NCBI RefSeq assembly: GCF_001428125.1
Contig: NZ_LMSM01000011.1
Location: 101,033-165,032 of the forward strand
DNA: 64,000 nt
Origin: Nocardioides sp. Soil774
Lineage (GTDB): Bacteria; Actinomycetota; Actinomycetes; Propionibacteriales; Nocardioidaceae
Direction of reading: 5' to 3'
Shown: in pieces, positions 49,830 through 57,608 of the stretch
Layout of the letters: each line of letters opens with the position of its first letter
How positions within the stretch are numbered: position 1 is the stretch's first letter
Program-made: the position numbers and the translations under genes
Notes under the pieces: generated by a model
The model's input: the letters and a program-made list of their open reading frames with translations, nothing else
Database searches by the model: none
What the model was told of the DNA's origin: nothing

Positions 49830-49906
49830 CGTCGTGGGTCCGGGGAGTGCCCCGTCCGACCCGATGCTCATCCTCATCTCACCTCGGAGGCGACCTGCTG
49901 TCGCCT
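49802..49906 (+). promoter_or_regulatory. Candidate pheST attenuator: competing RNA hairpins
   Basis: A hairpin with arms GGGTCCGGGG (49836-49845) and CCCCG plus GACCC (49850-49854, 49858-49862, a 3-base bulge) is followed by GATGCTCATCC and could stop transcription. Its 5' arm GGTCCGGGG (49837-49845) is perfectly complementary to CCCCGGACC (49802-49810), which lies inside the leader peptide just after the Phe codon. The two pairings exclude each other. A second stem, AGGCGAC-ctgct-GTCGCCT (49888-49906), lies just upstream of the pheS ribosome binding site. Confidence 0.55.
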
Positions 49907-49918
49907 AGGAAGGGAGCC

Positions 49919-51016
49919 ATGTCCGGCCCCAACACCGACTACGACCCCGTCGAAGTGACCCCGCTCAAGGCCGACCAGGTCGAGGCGATGCGCGAGGCGG
50001 CCCTGGCCGCGATCGCCGACGCCGCCGACCTCGACGCCCTCAAGCAGGTGCGCCTCGACCACAACGGGGACCGATCCCCCCTCGCCCTCGCCAACCGCGA
50101 GATCGGGGCGCTGCCGCCGCAGGCGCGCAAGGAGGCCGGCCAGCGCGTCGGTCAGGCGCGCGGTGCGATCAACCAGGCGCTGGCGGCGCGGCAGGCCGTG
50201 CTCGAGGCCGAGCACGAGCAGCGGATGCTCGCCGAGGAGACGGTCGACGTCTCCCTCCCCACCACGCGTCGTCGCCGCGGCAGCCGCCACCCGCTGACCC
50301 TCCAGTCGGAGCTGATCGCCGACCTGTTCGTCGCCATGGGCTACGAGGTCGCCGAGGGTCCGGTCGTGGAGGCGGAGTGGCTCAACTTCGACGCCCTCAA
50401 CCTCGGTCCCGACCACCCGGCGCGCACCATGCAGGACACCTTCTGGACCGAGCCGGCCGAGGACCACGTCGTGCTCCGCACCCAGACCTCCCCGGTGCAG
50501 GCGCGCACGATGCTGACCCGCAAGCCCCCGATCTACGTCGTGTGCCCGGGGCGCGTGTTCCGCACCGACGAGTACGACGCCACGCACTCGCCGATGTTCC
50601 ACCAGGTCGAGGGCCTCGTCGTCGACGAGGGCATCACCATGGCCCACCTCAAGGGCACGCTCGACCACTTCGCCTCGCAGCTCTTCGGCGACGGCATCAC
50701 CACGCGCTTCCGCCCGTCCTACTTCCCCTTCACCGAGCCCTCGGCCGAGGTCGACGTGAGGTGCTTCGTCTGCCGCGGGGTGGACTCAGCCTCGTGCCGC
50801 ACCTGTCGCGGCGAGGGCTGGATCGAGTGGGGCGGCTGCGGCGTGGTCAACCCGCGCGTCCTCATCGCCTGCGGTGTCGACCCCGAGGTCTACAGCGGCT
50901 TCGCGTTCGGCATGGGCATCGACCGCTCGTTCATGTTCCGCCACGGCCTGGAGGACCTGCGCCCGCTCTTCGAGGGCGACGTCCGGTTCAGCAGCGCCTT
51001 CGGCACCGAGATCTGA
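49919..51016 (+). CDS. pheS: Phenylalanyl-tRNA synthetase alpha subunit
   Basis: A 365-residue catalytic subunit that, with PheT, charges tRNA-Phe. The N-terminal coiled coil (to about residue 95) binds tRNA. The class II catalytic core starts near RGSRHPLTLQSELIADLFVA. Motif 2 is in CPGRVFRTDEYDATHSPMFHQ and motif 3 in GFAFGMGIDRSFMFRHG; RPSYFPFTEPSAEVDV is the Phe-binding region. The ATG at 49919 follows AGGAAGGGAG. The frame extends upstream to 49847 without homology. It is followed after 15 bases by pheT. Confidence 0.95.
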   Translation: MSGPNTDYDPVEVTPLKADQVEAMREAALAAIADAADLDALKQVRLDHNGDRSPLALANREIGALPPQARKEAGQRVGQARGAINQALAARQAVLEAEHEQRMLAEETVDVSLPTTRRRRGSRHPLTLQSELIADLFVAMGYEVAEGPVVEAEWLNFDALNLGPDHPARTMQDTFWTEPAEDHVVLRTQTSPVQARTMLTRKPPIYVVCPGRVFRTDEYDATHSPMFHQVEGLVVDEGITMAHLKGTLDHFASQLFGDGITTRFRPSYFPFTEPSAEVDVRCFVCRGVDSASCRTCRGEGWIEWGGCGVVNPRVLIACGVDPEVYSGFAFGMGIDRSFMFRHGLEDLRPLFEGDVRFSSAFGTEI

Positions 51017-51031
51017 GAGGGGAGAGCAGCG

Positions 51032-53518
51032 ATGAAGGCACCCCTGTCCTGGATCCTGGACCACATCGACGTTCCCGCCGGCACCACCACGGAGCACATC
51101 ACCGACCGGCTCACGCTCACCGGCCTCAAGCTCGAGGCCATCGAGAGCCCCGGTCGCGACATCACCGGTCCGCTCGTCATCGGCCGTGTCCTCACGATGG
51201 AGGCCGAGCCGCAGAAGAACGGAAAGACCATCAACTGGTGCACCGTCGACGTGGGTGACGCCAACGGGACCGGTGAGCCGCAGGGCATCGTCTGCGGCGC
51301 CCACAACTTCAAGCCGGGCGACCTCGTCGTCACGGTGCTGCCCGGCGGCGTGCTGCCCGGCGGCTTCGAGATCGGCGCGCGCAAGACCTACGGCCACCTG
51401 TCCGCCGGCATGATCTGCTCGTCGCGCGAGCTCGGCCTCGGCGACGACCACGACGGCATCATCGTGCTGCCCGCGGACGCCGGCACGCCCGGCCAGGACG
51501 TACGCCCCGTGCTCGGGCTCGACGAGGAGACCATCGAGCTCGAGATCAACCCCGACCGGGCCTACGCCCTGTCGATCCGCGGCATCGCTCGCGAGGTGCT
51601 GGTGTCCGTCGAGGGAGCGAGCGGCTTCCGCGACCCCGCGCTGCGTGACACCCCGCCCGCCGACGACCTCGGCCACCCCGTGGTGGTGGAGGACGCCGAG
51701 GGCTGCCCGGTCTTCGTCGCCCGGCGGGTCAGCGGCTTCGACCCGTCGGCGCCCACCCCGGACTTCATGGTCCGGCGGATCACCGCCGCGGGCATGCGCC
51801 CGATCTCGCTCGCCGTCGACGTCACCAACTACGTCATGCTCGAGACGGGTCGCCCCATCCACGGCTACGACGCCGACAAGGTGCGCGGCGCCCTCGTCGT
51901 ACGCCGTGCGCGCGACGGCGAGCGGCTGACCACCCTCGACGGCACCGAGCGCCGGCTCGACCCGGGCGACCTGGTCGTGTGCGACGACTCGGGCATCATC
52001 GGGCTCGGTGGGGTCATGGGCGGCGAGACGACCGAGATCTCCGGCTCGACGACCTCGGTCCTCGTCGAAGCCGCCCACTGGGACGCGGTGTCGATGTACC
52101 GCACCGGCCGCCGGCACAAGATCACCTCCGAGGCCGGCAAGCGCAACGAGCGCGGCGTCGACCCGACCATCTGCGAGGCCGCGGCCGACCGGGTCGTCGA
52201 GCTGCTCGTCGAGCACGGCGGCGCCACGGCCGAGCCGGGCGTGACCGTGGTCGGCACGCCGCCGGCGCAGCCGGTCGTCGAGGTCGCCGGTGACCTGGCG
52301 GCCCGGGTGTCGGGCATGCCGATCACCGAGGAGCGCAGCGTCGAGTGCCTGCGCGCCGTCGGGTGCGAGGTGACCGGCTCGGGGACCCTGTCGGTGACCC
52401 CGCCGCCGTGGCGCCCCGACCTCACCGACGCGCAGGACTTCTCCGAGGAGGTCATCCGTCTCGTCGGCTACGACCGCGTGCCCTCGGTGCTGCCGACGCC
52501 GCCGTCGGGTCGAGGGCTGACCCGCGCCCAGCAGCTGCGCCGCCGGGTCGGCCGCACGCTCGCCGGTGAGGGCTTCGTGGAGGTGGTGAGCTTCCCGTTC
52601 GTCGGCGCGTCCGACCTCGACGCCCTCGGCCTGCCCGCCGACGACCCGCGTCGCGACGTGCTCGAGCTGACCAACCCGCTCAGCGCCGAGGCCGGTTCGA
52701 TGACGACCACGCTCCTGCCGGGCGTGCTCCGCGCCGCCGGCAAGAACGTCGGGCACGGCAACGCCGACGTCGCGCTCTTCGAGACCGGCACGGTCACGCT
52801 CCCGCGCCACGCCGGTCCGGCGGCGATCCTGCCCGTCGACCGGCGTCCGACTGCCGAGGAGCTCGCGGCGCTCGACGCGGCCCTGCCGGCCCAGCCGCTG
52901 CACCTCGCGGTCGTCGCCGCGGGTGACGCCTCGTCCGGCGGCTGGTGGGGCGAGGCTCGACCAGTCTCGTGGGCCGACGCCGTCGAGGCGGTGCGGTCGG
53001 TCACCGACGCGCTCGGGCTCGACGTCACCGCGGCTGCCGCCGAGGTGGCCCCGTGGCACCCCGGTCGCTGCGCGGAGCTGTCGGTCGACGGCGAGGTCGT
53101 CGGGCACGCCGGCGAGCTGCACCCGACGGTGTGCCAGGCCTTCGGGCTGCCCAAGCGCTCCGTCGCCGCCGAGGTCGACCTCGACCTGCTCATCTCGCGG
53201 GCCGTGCACCTGCGGCAGGCGCCCGCGTTCTCGTCCTACCCCGTCGCGAAGGAGGACGTCGCGCTCGTGGTCGACGCCGCGGTGCCGGCTGCCGACGTGG
53301 AGGCCGCGCTGCGCGAGGGTGCTGGCGAGCTGCTCGAGTCGATCCGCCTCTTCGACGTCTACACCGGCGACCAGGTCGGTGAGGGCAAGAAGTCGCTGGC
53401 CTACGCCCTGCGCTTCCGGGCGCCGGACCGCACCCTCAAGGAGGGCGAGGCGGCGACCGCGCGCGACGCCGCCGTGGCCCTGGCCGCTCAGCAGACGGGC
53501 GCCGTCCAGCGCGCCTGA
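51032..53518 (+). CDS. pheT: Phenylalanyl-tRNA synthetase beta subunit
   Basis: An 828-residue partner of PheS. Domains in order: N-terminal region, tRNA-binding (EMAP-like) domain at about 40-155 (VIGRVLTMEAEPQKNG, IVCGAHNFKPGDLV), the B3/B4 editing domain (SLAVDVTNYVMLETGRPIH), B5, catalytic-like core and the C-terminal ferredoxin-fold anticodon-binding domain (SSYPVAKEDVALVVDA). Length is normal. Good GAGGGGAGAG ribosome binding site. A perfect 19-base inverted repeat follows the stop. Confidence 0.96.
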   Translation: MKAPLSWILDHIDVPAGTTTEHITDRLTLTGLKLEAIESPGRDITGPLVIGRVLTMEAEPQKNGKTINWCTVDVGDANGTGEPQGIVCGAHNFKPGDLVVTVLPGGVLPGGFEIGARKTYGHLSAGMICSSRELGLGDDHDGIIVLPADAGTPGQDVRPVLGLDEETIELEINPDRAYALSIRGIAREVLVSVEGASGFRDPALRDTPPADDLGHPVVVEDAEGCPVFVARRVSGFDPSAPTPDFMVRRITAAGMRPISLAVDVTNYVMLETGRPIHGYDADKVRGALVVRRARDGERLTTLDGTERRLDPGDLVVCDDSGIIGLGGVMGGETTEISGSTTSVLVEAAHWDAVSMYRTGRRHKITSEAGKRNERGVDPTICEAAADRVVELLVEHGGATAEPGVTVVGTPPAQPVVEVAGDLAARVSGMPITEERSVECLRAVGCEVTGSGTLSVTPPPWRPDLTDAQDFSEEVIRLVGYDRVPSVLPTPPSGRGLTRAQQLRRRVGRTLAGEGFVEVVSFPFVGASDLDALGLPADDPRRDVLELTNPLSAEAGSMTTTLLPGVLRAAGKNVGHGNADVALFETGTVTLPRHAGPAAILPVDRRPTAEELAALDAALPAQPLHLAVVAAGDASSGGWWGEARPVSWADAVEAVRSVTDALGLDVTAAAAEVAPWHPGRCAELSVDGEVVGHAGELHPTVCQAFGLPKRSVAAEVDLDLLISRAVHLRQAPAFSSYPVAKEDVALVVDAAVPAADVEAALREGAGELLESIRLFDVYTGDQVGEGKKSLAYALRFRAPDRTLKEGEAATARDAAVALAAQQTGAVQRA

Positions 53519-53537
53519 GCTGACCCTGGCACCCCGC

Positions 53538-53576
53538 CACTGGCCCTTGAGTCTCCAGGAGACTCAAGGGCCAGTG
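53538..53576. terminator. Perfect 19-base inverted repeat between convergent genes
   Basis: The left arm 53538-53556 (CACTGGCCCTTGAGTCTCC) and right arm 53558-53576 are perfect reverse complements around a single A. It sits between the stops of pheT (53518) and the minus-strand gene ending at 53588, as expected for a bidirectional terminator. Neither side has a long T-tract, and the arm length and perfection are unusual. Confidence 0.75.
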
Positions 53577-53587
53577 TCGTCACTGCC

Positions 53588-54400
53588 TCAGTCGATCGGC
53601 GAGCCCACGACCGCCCGGAAGCGCGCCAGCACGCCCTGGTCCCCGGCCGTCGAGATGTCTGCGTCCTTACCCCGGTTCCACAGCCACAGGTCGAGGACGG
53701 CGGCCGTCCCGTCGACGACGACGTCGGGCTCGACGTCGTCGTCCGGAGCCTCCACGACGTGGAAGTCCTCCTCGTCGGCGTACGTCGTCCCGCTGTCGGG
53801 GTCGGTGCCGGAGAAGACGCCGAAGCGCAGCCAGAACGCCTGCCCGGTGTCGGTGACGTCGACGCGCACCGTCTCCTCACCCGGCGCCCAGCTGCCCCAG
53901 GGCGGGCACCCGCCGTACATCACGTCGAGCACCTCGTGCACCCCGTCGCCGGCCAGGACGGCATCGACCTCCGAGGCTGCACCGGCCACCTGTTCCGCGT
54001 CCACGCGGTGGATGAGTGCCTCGTGTGCCTGACGGCGCAGGATGAATCCCACCGTGTGGTCGTCGGACCAGTTCCACGCCTCGTCGGCCGGGTCGGCGCC
54101 GTCGAGCACGCGGGCCAGCTGCGCGGACCACTCGTCGTACGCCTCCAGCAGGTCGGCGTACGCCTCCGGGCGGGGCGGGTCGACCTCCTCGGGTCGCTCC
54201 GGCCTGGCGACGAGCACCTCTGCCCACCAGCGCTGCACGGTCGCCAGGTGCCACAGCAGGTCGGCGGCGTCCCAGTCCGGGCAGGCCGGCACCCGTGCCG
54301 CGGGGTCGCACCGGGCCAGCACCTCGCGGAAGCGCTGCGACTCGGAGCGGAGGTGGTCGAGGTAGACGTCGGGGGACAGGCGGGTGTGGAGTGGGGTCAC
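53588..54400 (-). CDS. Maleylpyruvate isomerase N-terminal-domain (DinB-like) protein
   Basis: A 270-residue protein of the actinobacterial 'MDMPI' family. The N-terminal four-helix DinB-like domain has YLDHLRSESQRFREVL, CPDWDAADLLWHLATVQRWWAEV and RRQAHEALIHRVDAEQ, with His residues at metal-binding positions. A C-terminal beta domain follows at about residue 180. Such proteins are thought to be mycothiol-dependent, but substrate is unknown. The GTG at 54400 lies 6 bases from TACGGT on the minus strand, divergent from argC. Confidence 0.82.
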   Translation of the reverse strand: MTPLHTRLSPDVYLDHLRSESQRFREVLARCDPAARVPACPDWDAADLLWHLATVQRWWAEVLVARPERPEEVDPPRPEAYADLLEAYDEWSAQLARVLDGADPADEAWNWSDDHTVGFILRRQAHEALIHRVDAEQVAGAASEVDAVLAGDGVHEVLDVMYGGCPPWGSWAPGEETVRVDVTDTGQAFWLRFGVFSGTDPDSGTTYADEEDFHVVEAPDDDVEPDVVVDGTAAVLDLWLWNRGKDADISTAGDQGVLARFRAVVGSPID

Positions 54401-54406
54401 CCCTGC

Positions 54407-54412
54407 ACCGTA
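54407..54412 (-). promoter_or_regulatory. -10 hexamer TACGGT, leaderless promoter of the MDMPI-type gene
   Basis: On the minus strand TACGGT is followed by GCAGGG and the GTG at 54400. Confidence 0.5.
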
Positions 54413-54475
54413 GGGGAGCGGACCGGCCGCACGCCTTCGCCTTTCTGCCCCGATGCGCGCAATCATGCACAGCAA

Positions 54476-54489
54476 TGTATAGTCATGCA
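54476..54489 (+). promoter_or_regulatory. ARG box overlapping the argC promoter
   Basis: TGTATAGTCATGCA fits the TGNATNNNNATNCA core of ArgR sites. It overlaps the -10 TATAGT (54478-54483), which is 7 bases before the ATG at 54491. TCATGCACA is repeated exactly at 54463-54471 and 54483-54491, 20 bases apart, as for paired ARG boxes. ArgR is encoded in the operon itself, so arginine repression is likely. Confidence 0.6.
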
Positions 54490-54490
54490 C

Positions 54491-55519
54491 ATGTCCGTGA
54501 CAGTCGCCGTTGCCGGAGCCAGTGGGTACGCCGGGGGAGAGGTCCTGCGCCTGCTGCTGGGCCACCCCGACGTCACGATCGGCGCCGTCACCGCGGGGTC
54601 CAACGCCGGCGAGCGGCTCGGGCTCCTCCAGCCGCACCTCCTGCCGCTGGCCGACCGGGTGCTCTCCGACACCACGCTCGAGGAGCTGGCCGGTCACGAC
54701 GTCGTCTTCCTCGGCCTGCCGCACGGGCAGTCCGCCGCGATCGCGCAGGCGCTCGGCGACGACACCGTCGTGATCGACTGCGGCGCCGACTTCCGCCTCA
54801 CCGACGCCTCGGAGTGGCAGGCGTTCTACGGCGGCGAGCACGCCGGCTCGTGGCCCTACGGGCTGCCCGAGCTCCCGGGCCAGCGCGACCTGCTGCGCGG
54901 TGCGCGTCGGATCGCGGTGCCCGGCTGCTACCCGACGGTCTCCACCCTGGCGATCGTCCCCGCGCTCGCCGCCGGGCTCGTCGAGCCCGACGTCACCGTC
55001 GTCGCCGCCTCCGGCACCAGCGGCGCCGGCAAGGCCGCCAAGCCGCACCTCCTCGGCAGCGAGGTGATGGGCAACGCCAGCGCCTACGGCGTCGGCGGCA
55101 CCCACCGCCACACCCCCGAGATCGTGCAGAACCTCAGCGGCGTCCTCGGTGCCCCGGTCGCCGTCGGATTCACCCCGCTCCTGGTGCCGATGTCGCGCGG
55201 CATCCTCGCCACGGTGCAGGCCCCGCTCCTCGATGGCACCACGGCCGAGGCGGTCCGCGCCGCCTACGAGACGGCGTACGCCGACGAGCCGTTCGTGCAC
55301 CTGCTGCCCGAGGGCCAGTGGCCGCAGACCCAGTCGGTGCTCGGGTCCAACGCCGTGCAGGTGCAGGTCGCGCTCGACGAGCGCGTACGACGACTCGTGG
55401 CGGTGGCCGTGGTCGACAACCTCGCCAAGGGCACCGCCGGCGCCGCCGTCCAGTGCATGAACCTCGCCCTGGGTCTCGACGAGGCCACCGGGCTCTCCAC
55501 GATCGGACTCGCACCATGA
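54491..55519 (+). CDS. argC: N-acetyl-gamma-glutamyl-phosphate reductase
   Basis: A 342-residue NADPH-dependent reductase, third step of arginine synthesis. The Rossmann motif is AVAGASGYAGGEVLRLLLGHP at the N-terminus (GASGYAG), and the catalytic Cys146 is in VPGCYPTVSTLA; HRHTPEI carries the active-site His. ATG 54491 is preferred over ATG 54485 because it lies 7 bases from the -10 hexamer TATAGT. It starts an operon in which every junction to argH overlaps by 1-4 bases. Confidence 0.95.
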   Translation: MSVTVAVAGASGYAGGEVLRLLLGHPDVTIGAVTAGSNAGERLGLLQPHLLPLADRVLSDTTLEELAGHDVVFLGLPHGQSAAIAQALGDDTVVIDCGADFRLTDASEWQAFYGGEHAGSWPYGLPELPGQRDLLRGARRIAVPGCYPTVSTLAIVPALAAGLVEPDVTVVAASGTSGAGKAAKPHLLGSEVMGNASAYGVGGTHRHTPEIVQNLSGVLGAPVAVGFTPLLVPMSRGILATVQAPLLDGTTAEAVRAAYETAYADEPFVHLLPEGQWPQTQSVLGSNAVQVQVALDERVRRLVAVAVVDNLAKGTAGAAVQCMNLALGLDEATGLSTIGLAP

Positions 55520-56667
55520 GTGTCACCCACCCCACCGGCTTCACCGCCGCAGGCGTCGCAGCAGGGCTCAAGTCCTCCGGCGCCAAGGACCTCGCCCTCG
55601 TCGTCAACCAGGGCCCCGCCTTCGACTCCGCCACCGTCTTCACCTCCAACCGCTGCAAGGCCAACCCGGTGCTGTGGAGCCAGGAGGTCGTCAAGGACGG
55701 CGTCGTGCGTGCCGTCGTGCTCAACTCCGGCGGTGCCAACTGCTACACCGGCCCCGAGGGCTTCCAGACGACGCACGCCGTGGCCGAGAAGGTCGCCGAG
55801 GGGCTGGGCATCGGCGCGATCGACGTGGTCGTGTGCTCGACCGGTCTCATCGGCCTGGCCAACGACCGCGACGACCTGCTCGCCGGCGTGCAGGCCGCGA
55901 CCGCCGCGCTGTCGGCCGACGGCGGCACGGACGCGTCCGAGGCCATCATGACGACCGACTCGGTCAGCAAGAACGTCGTCGTCGAGGGTGCCGGATGGTC
56001 GATCGGCGGGATGGCGAAGGGTGCCGGGATGCTCGCGCCGGCGCTCGCCACGATGCTCGTCGTCCTCACCACCGACGCCGTCGTCCCGGCCGCCGAGCTC
56101 GACGCTGCGCTGCGCGCCGCGACCCGGGTCAGCTTCGACCGGCTCGACTCCGACGGGTGCATGTCCACCAACGACACCGTCACCGTCATGGCGAGCGGTG
56201 CCAGCGGCATCACGCCCACGCCGGAGGACTTCACCCTCGCCCTGACCCAGGCCTGCACCGACCTGGCCATGCAGCTGCTCAAGGACGCCGAGGGCGCCGA
56301 CCACGAGATCGCGATCACGACGCTGCACGCGGCCACCGAGGACGAGGCGGTCGAGGTCAGCCGCAGCGTCGCGCGCAGCAACCTGTTCAAGGCGGCCGTC
56401 TTCGGCAACGACCCCAACTGGGGCCGCGTCCTCGCCTCGATCGGCACGACACAGGCGCAGTTCGACCCCGCCGACCTCGACGTCGCGATGAACGGCGTCT
56501 GGGTGTGCCGTAGCTCGACTCCCGCCGAGGATCCCGCCGGCGTCGACCTCGAGCCCCGCGAGGTCAGCGTCACCATCGACCTCAAGTCCGGCGACGCGCG
56601 CGCCACCGTCTGGACCAACGACCTCACGCACGCCTACGTCCACGAGAACAGTGCCTACAGCTCATGA
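55516..56667 (+). CDS. argJ: Ornithine acetyltransferase/amino-acid acetyltransferase
   Basis: A 383-residue self-cleaving enzyme. Cleavage is expected before Thr179 in APALATMLVVLTTDA; the new N-terminal Thr is the nucleophile. VVLNSGGANCYTG and the C-terminal GNDPNWGR are further markers. It transfers the acetyl group from N-acetylornithine to glutamate; some members also use acetyl-CoA, which cannot be decided here. The ATG overlaps the argC stop (ATGA). Confidence 0.94.
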   Translation: MSVTHPTGFTAAGVAAGLKSSGAKDLALVVNQGPAFDSATVFTSNRCKANPVLWSQEVVKDGVVRAVVLNSGGANCYTGPEGFQTTHAVAEKVAEGLGIGAIDVVVCSTGLIGLANDRDDLLAGVQAATAALSADGGTDASEAIMTTDSVSKNVVVEGAGWSIGGMAKGAGMLAPALATMLVVLTTDAVVPAAELDAALRAATRVSFDRLDSDGCMSTNDTVTVMASGASGITPTPEDFTLALTQACTDLAMQLLKDAEGADHEIAITTLHAATEDEAVEVSRSVARSNLFKAAVFGNDPNWGRVLASIGTTQAQFDPADLDVAMNGVWVCRSSTPAEDPAGVDLEPREVSVTIDLKSGDARATVWTNDLTHAYVHENSAYSS

Positions 56668-57608
56668 CGATCCCTGAGACCAGCCAGAACCCACGCCGCC
56701 CCGACCCGGCCAAGGCGCGCACGCTCGCCGCCGCGCTGCCGTGGCTCAAGCGCTACCACGGCCAGACGATCGTGGTGAAGTACGGCGGCAACGCGATGAC
56801 CGACGAGTCGCTCAAGGTCGCCTTCGCCGAGGACATCGCCTTCCTGAGGTTCGCCGGGTTCAAGCCCGTCGTCGTCCACGGCGGCGGGCCGCAGATCTCC
56901 CGGATGCTCGACAAGCTCGGCATCGAGTCGGAGTTCCGCGGCGGGCTGCGCGTGACCACCCCCGAGGCGATGGACGTCGTGCGGATGGTGCTGGTCGGCC
57001 AGGTGCAGCGCGAGCTCGTCGGGCTGATCAACCAGCACGGGGCGCTGGCCGTGGGCCTGTCCGGCGAGGACGCCGGCCTGTTCACCGCCGAGGCGACCAA
57101 CACCGTCGTCGACGGCGAGGAGGTCGACCTCGGCCTGGTCGGCGAGGTCGCCCGCGTGCGGCCCGAGGCCGTGCTCGACCTCATCCAGGCCGGCCGGGTG
57201 CCGGTCGTCAGCTCGGTGGCGCCCGACGTCGACGGCGTGGTCCACAACGTCAACGCCGACACCGCCGCCGCTGCCCTGGCCATCGCGCTCGGCGCCGAGA
57301 AGCTGCTGGTCCTCACCGACGTCGAGGGCCTCTACCGCGACTACGGCAACTCCGACGACCTGATCCAGGAGATCAGCCCCGAGGCGCTCGGCGAGATGCT
57401 GCCGTCGCTCGACGCCGGCATGGTCCCCAAGATGCGCGCCTGCTACGAGGCGGTCACCGGGGGAGTGCCGCGCGCCACCGTCGTCGACGGCCGCGAGCCG
57501 CACGCCGTGCTGCTCGAGATCTTCACCGACGAGGGAGTCGGCACCCAGGTGCTGCCCGGCGTCGCCACCCGCATGCGCAAGCCCTACGCCAGCGAGGAGC
57601 TCTCGTGA
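56664..57608 (+). CDS. argB: N-acetylglutamate kinase
   Basis: A 314-residue amino acid kinase. Nucleotide and substrate motifs are VVKYGGNAMTDESLK, VVVHGGGPQISRML and VLTDVEGLYRDYG. The N-terminal helix (residues 10-30, ARTLAAALPWLKRYHGQ) is of the arginine-inhibited hexameric type, so feedback inhibition is likely. It phosphorylates N-acetylglutamate. The ATG overlaps the argJ stop. Confidence 0.96.
   Translation: MTIPETSQNPRRPDPAKARTLAAALPWLKRYHGQTIVVKYGGNAMTDESLKVAFAEDIAFLRFAGFKPVVVHGGGPQISRMLDKLGIESEFRGGLRVTTPEAMDVVRMVLVGQVQRELVGLINQHGALAVGLSGEDAGLFTAEATNTVVDGEEVDLGLVGEVARVRPEAVLDLIQAGRVPVVSSVAPDVDGVVHNVNADTAAAALAIALGAEKLLVLTDVEGLYRDYGNSDDLIQEISPEALGEMLPSLDAGMVPKMRACYEAVTGGVPRATVVDGREPHAVLLEIFTDEGVGTQVLPGVATRMRKPYASEELS

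Noticed and set aside
49776..49918. T-box riboswitch upstream of pheS
   Set aside because: No T-box sequence (GGTGGNACCGCG-like) and no Specifier stem were seen; a leader-peptide arrangement fits better.
54485..54490. ATG at 54485 as argC start
   Set aside because: It lies one base after the -10 hexamer and could not be in the transcript; ATG 54491 is favoured.
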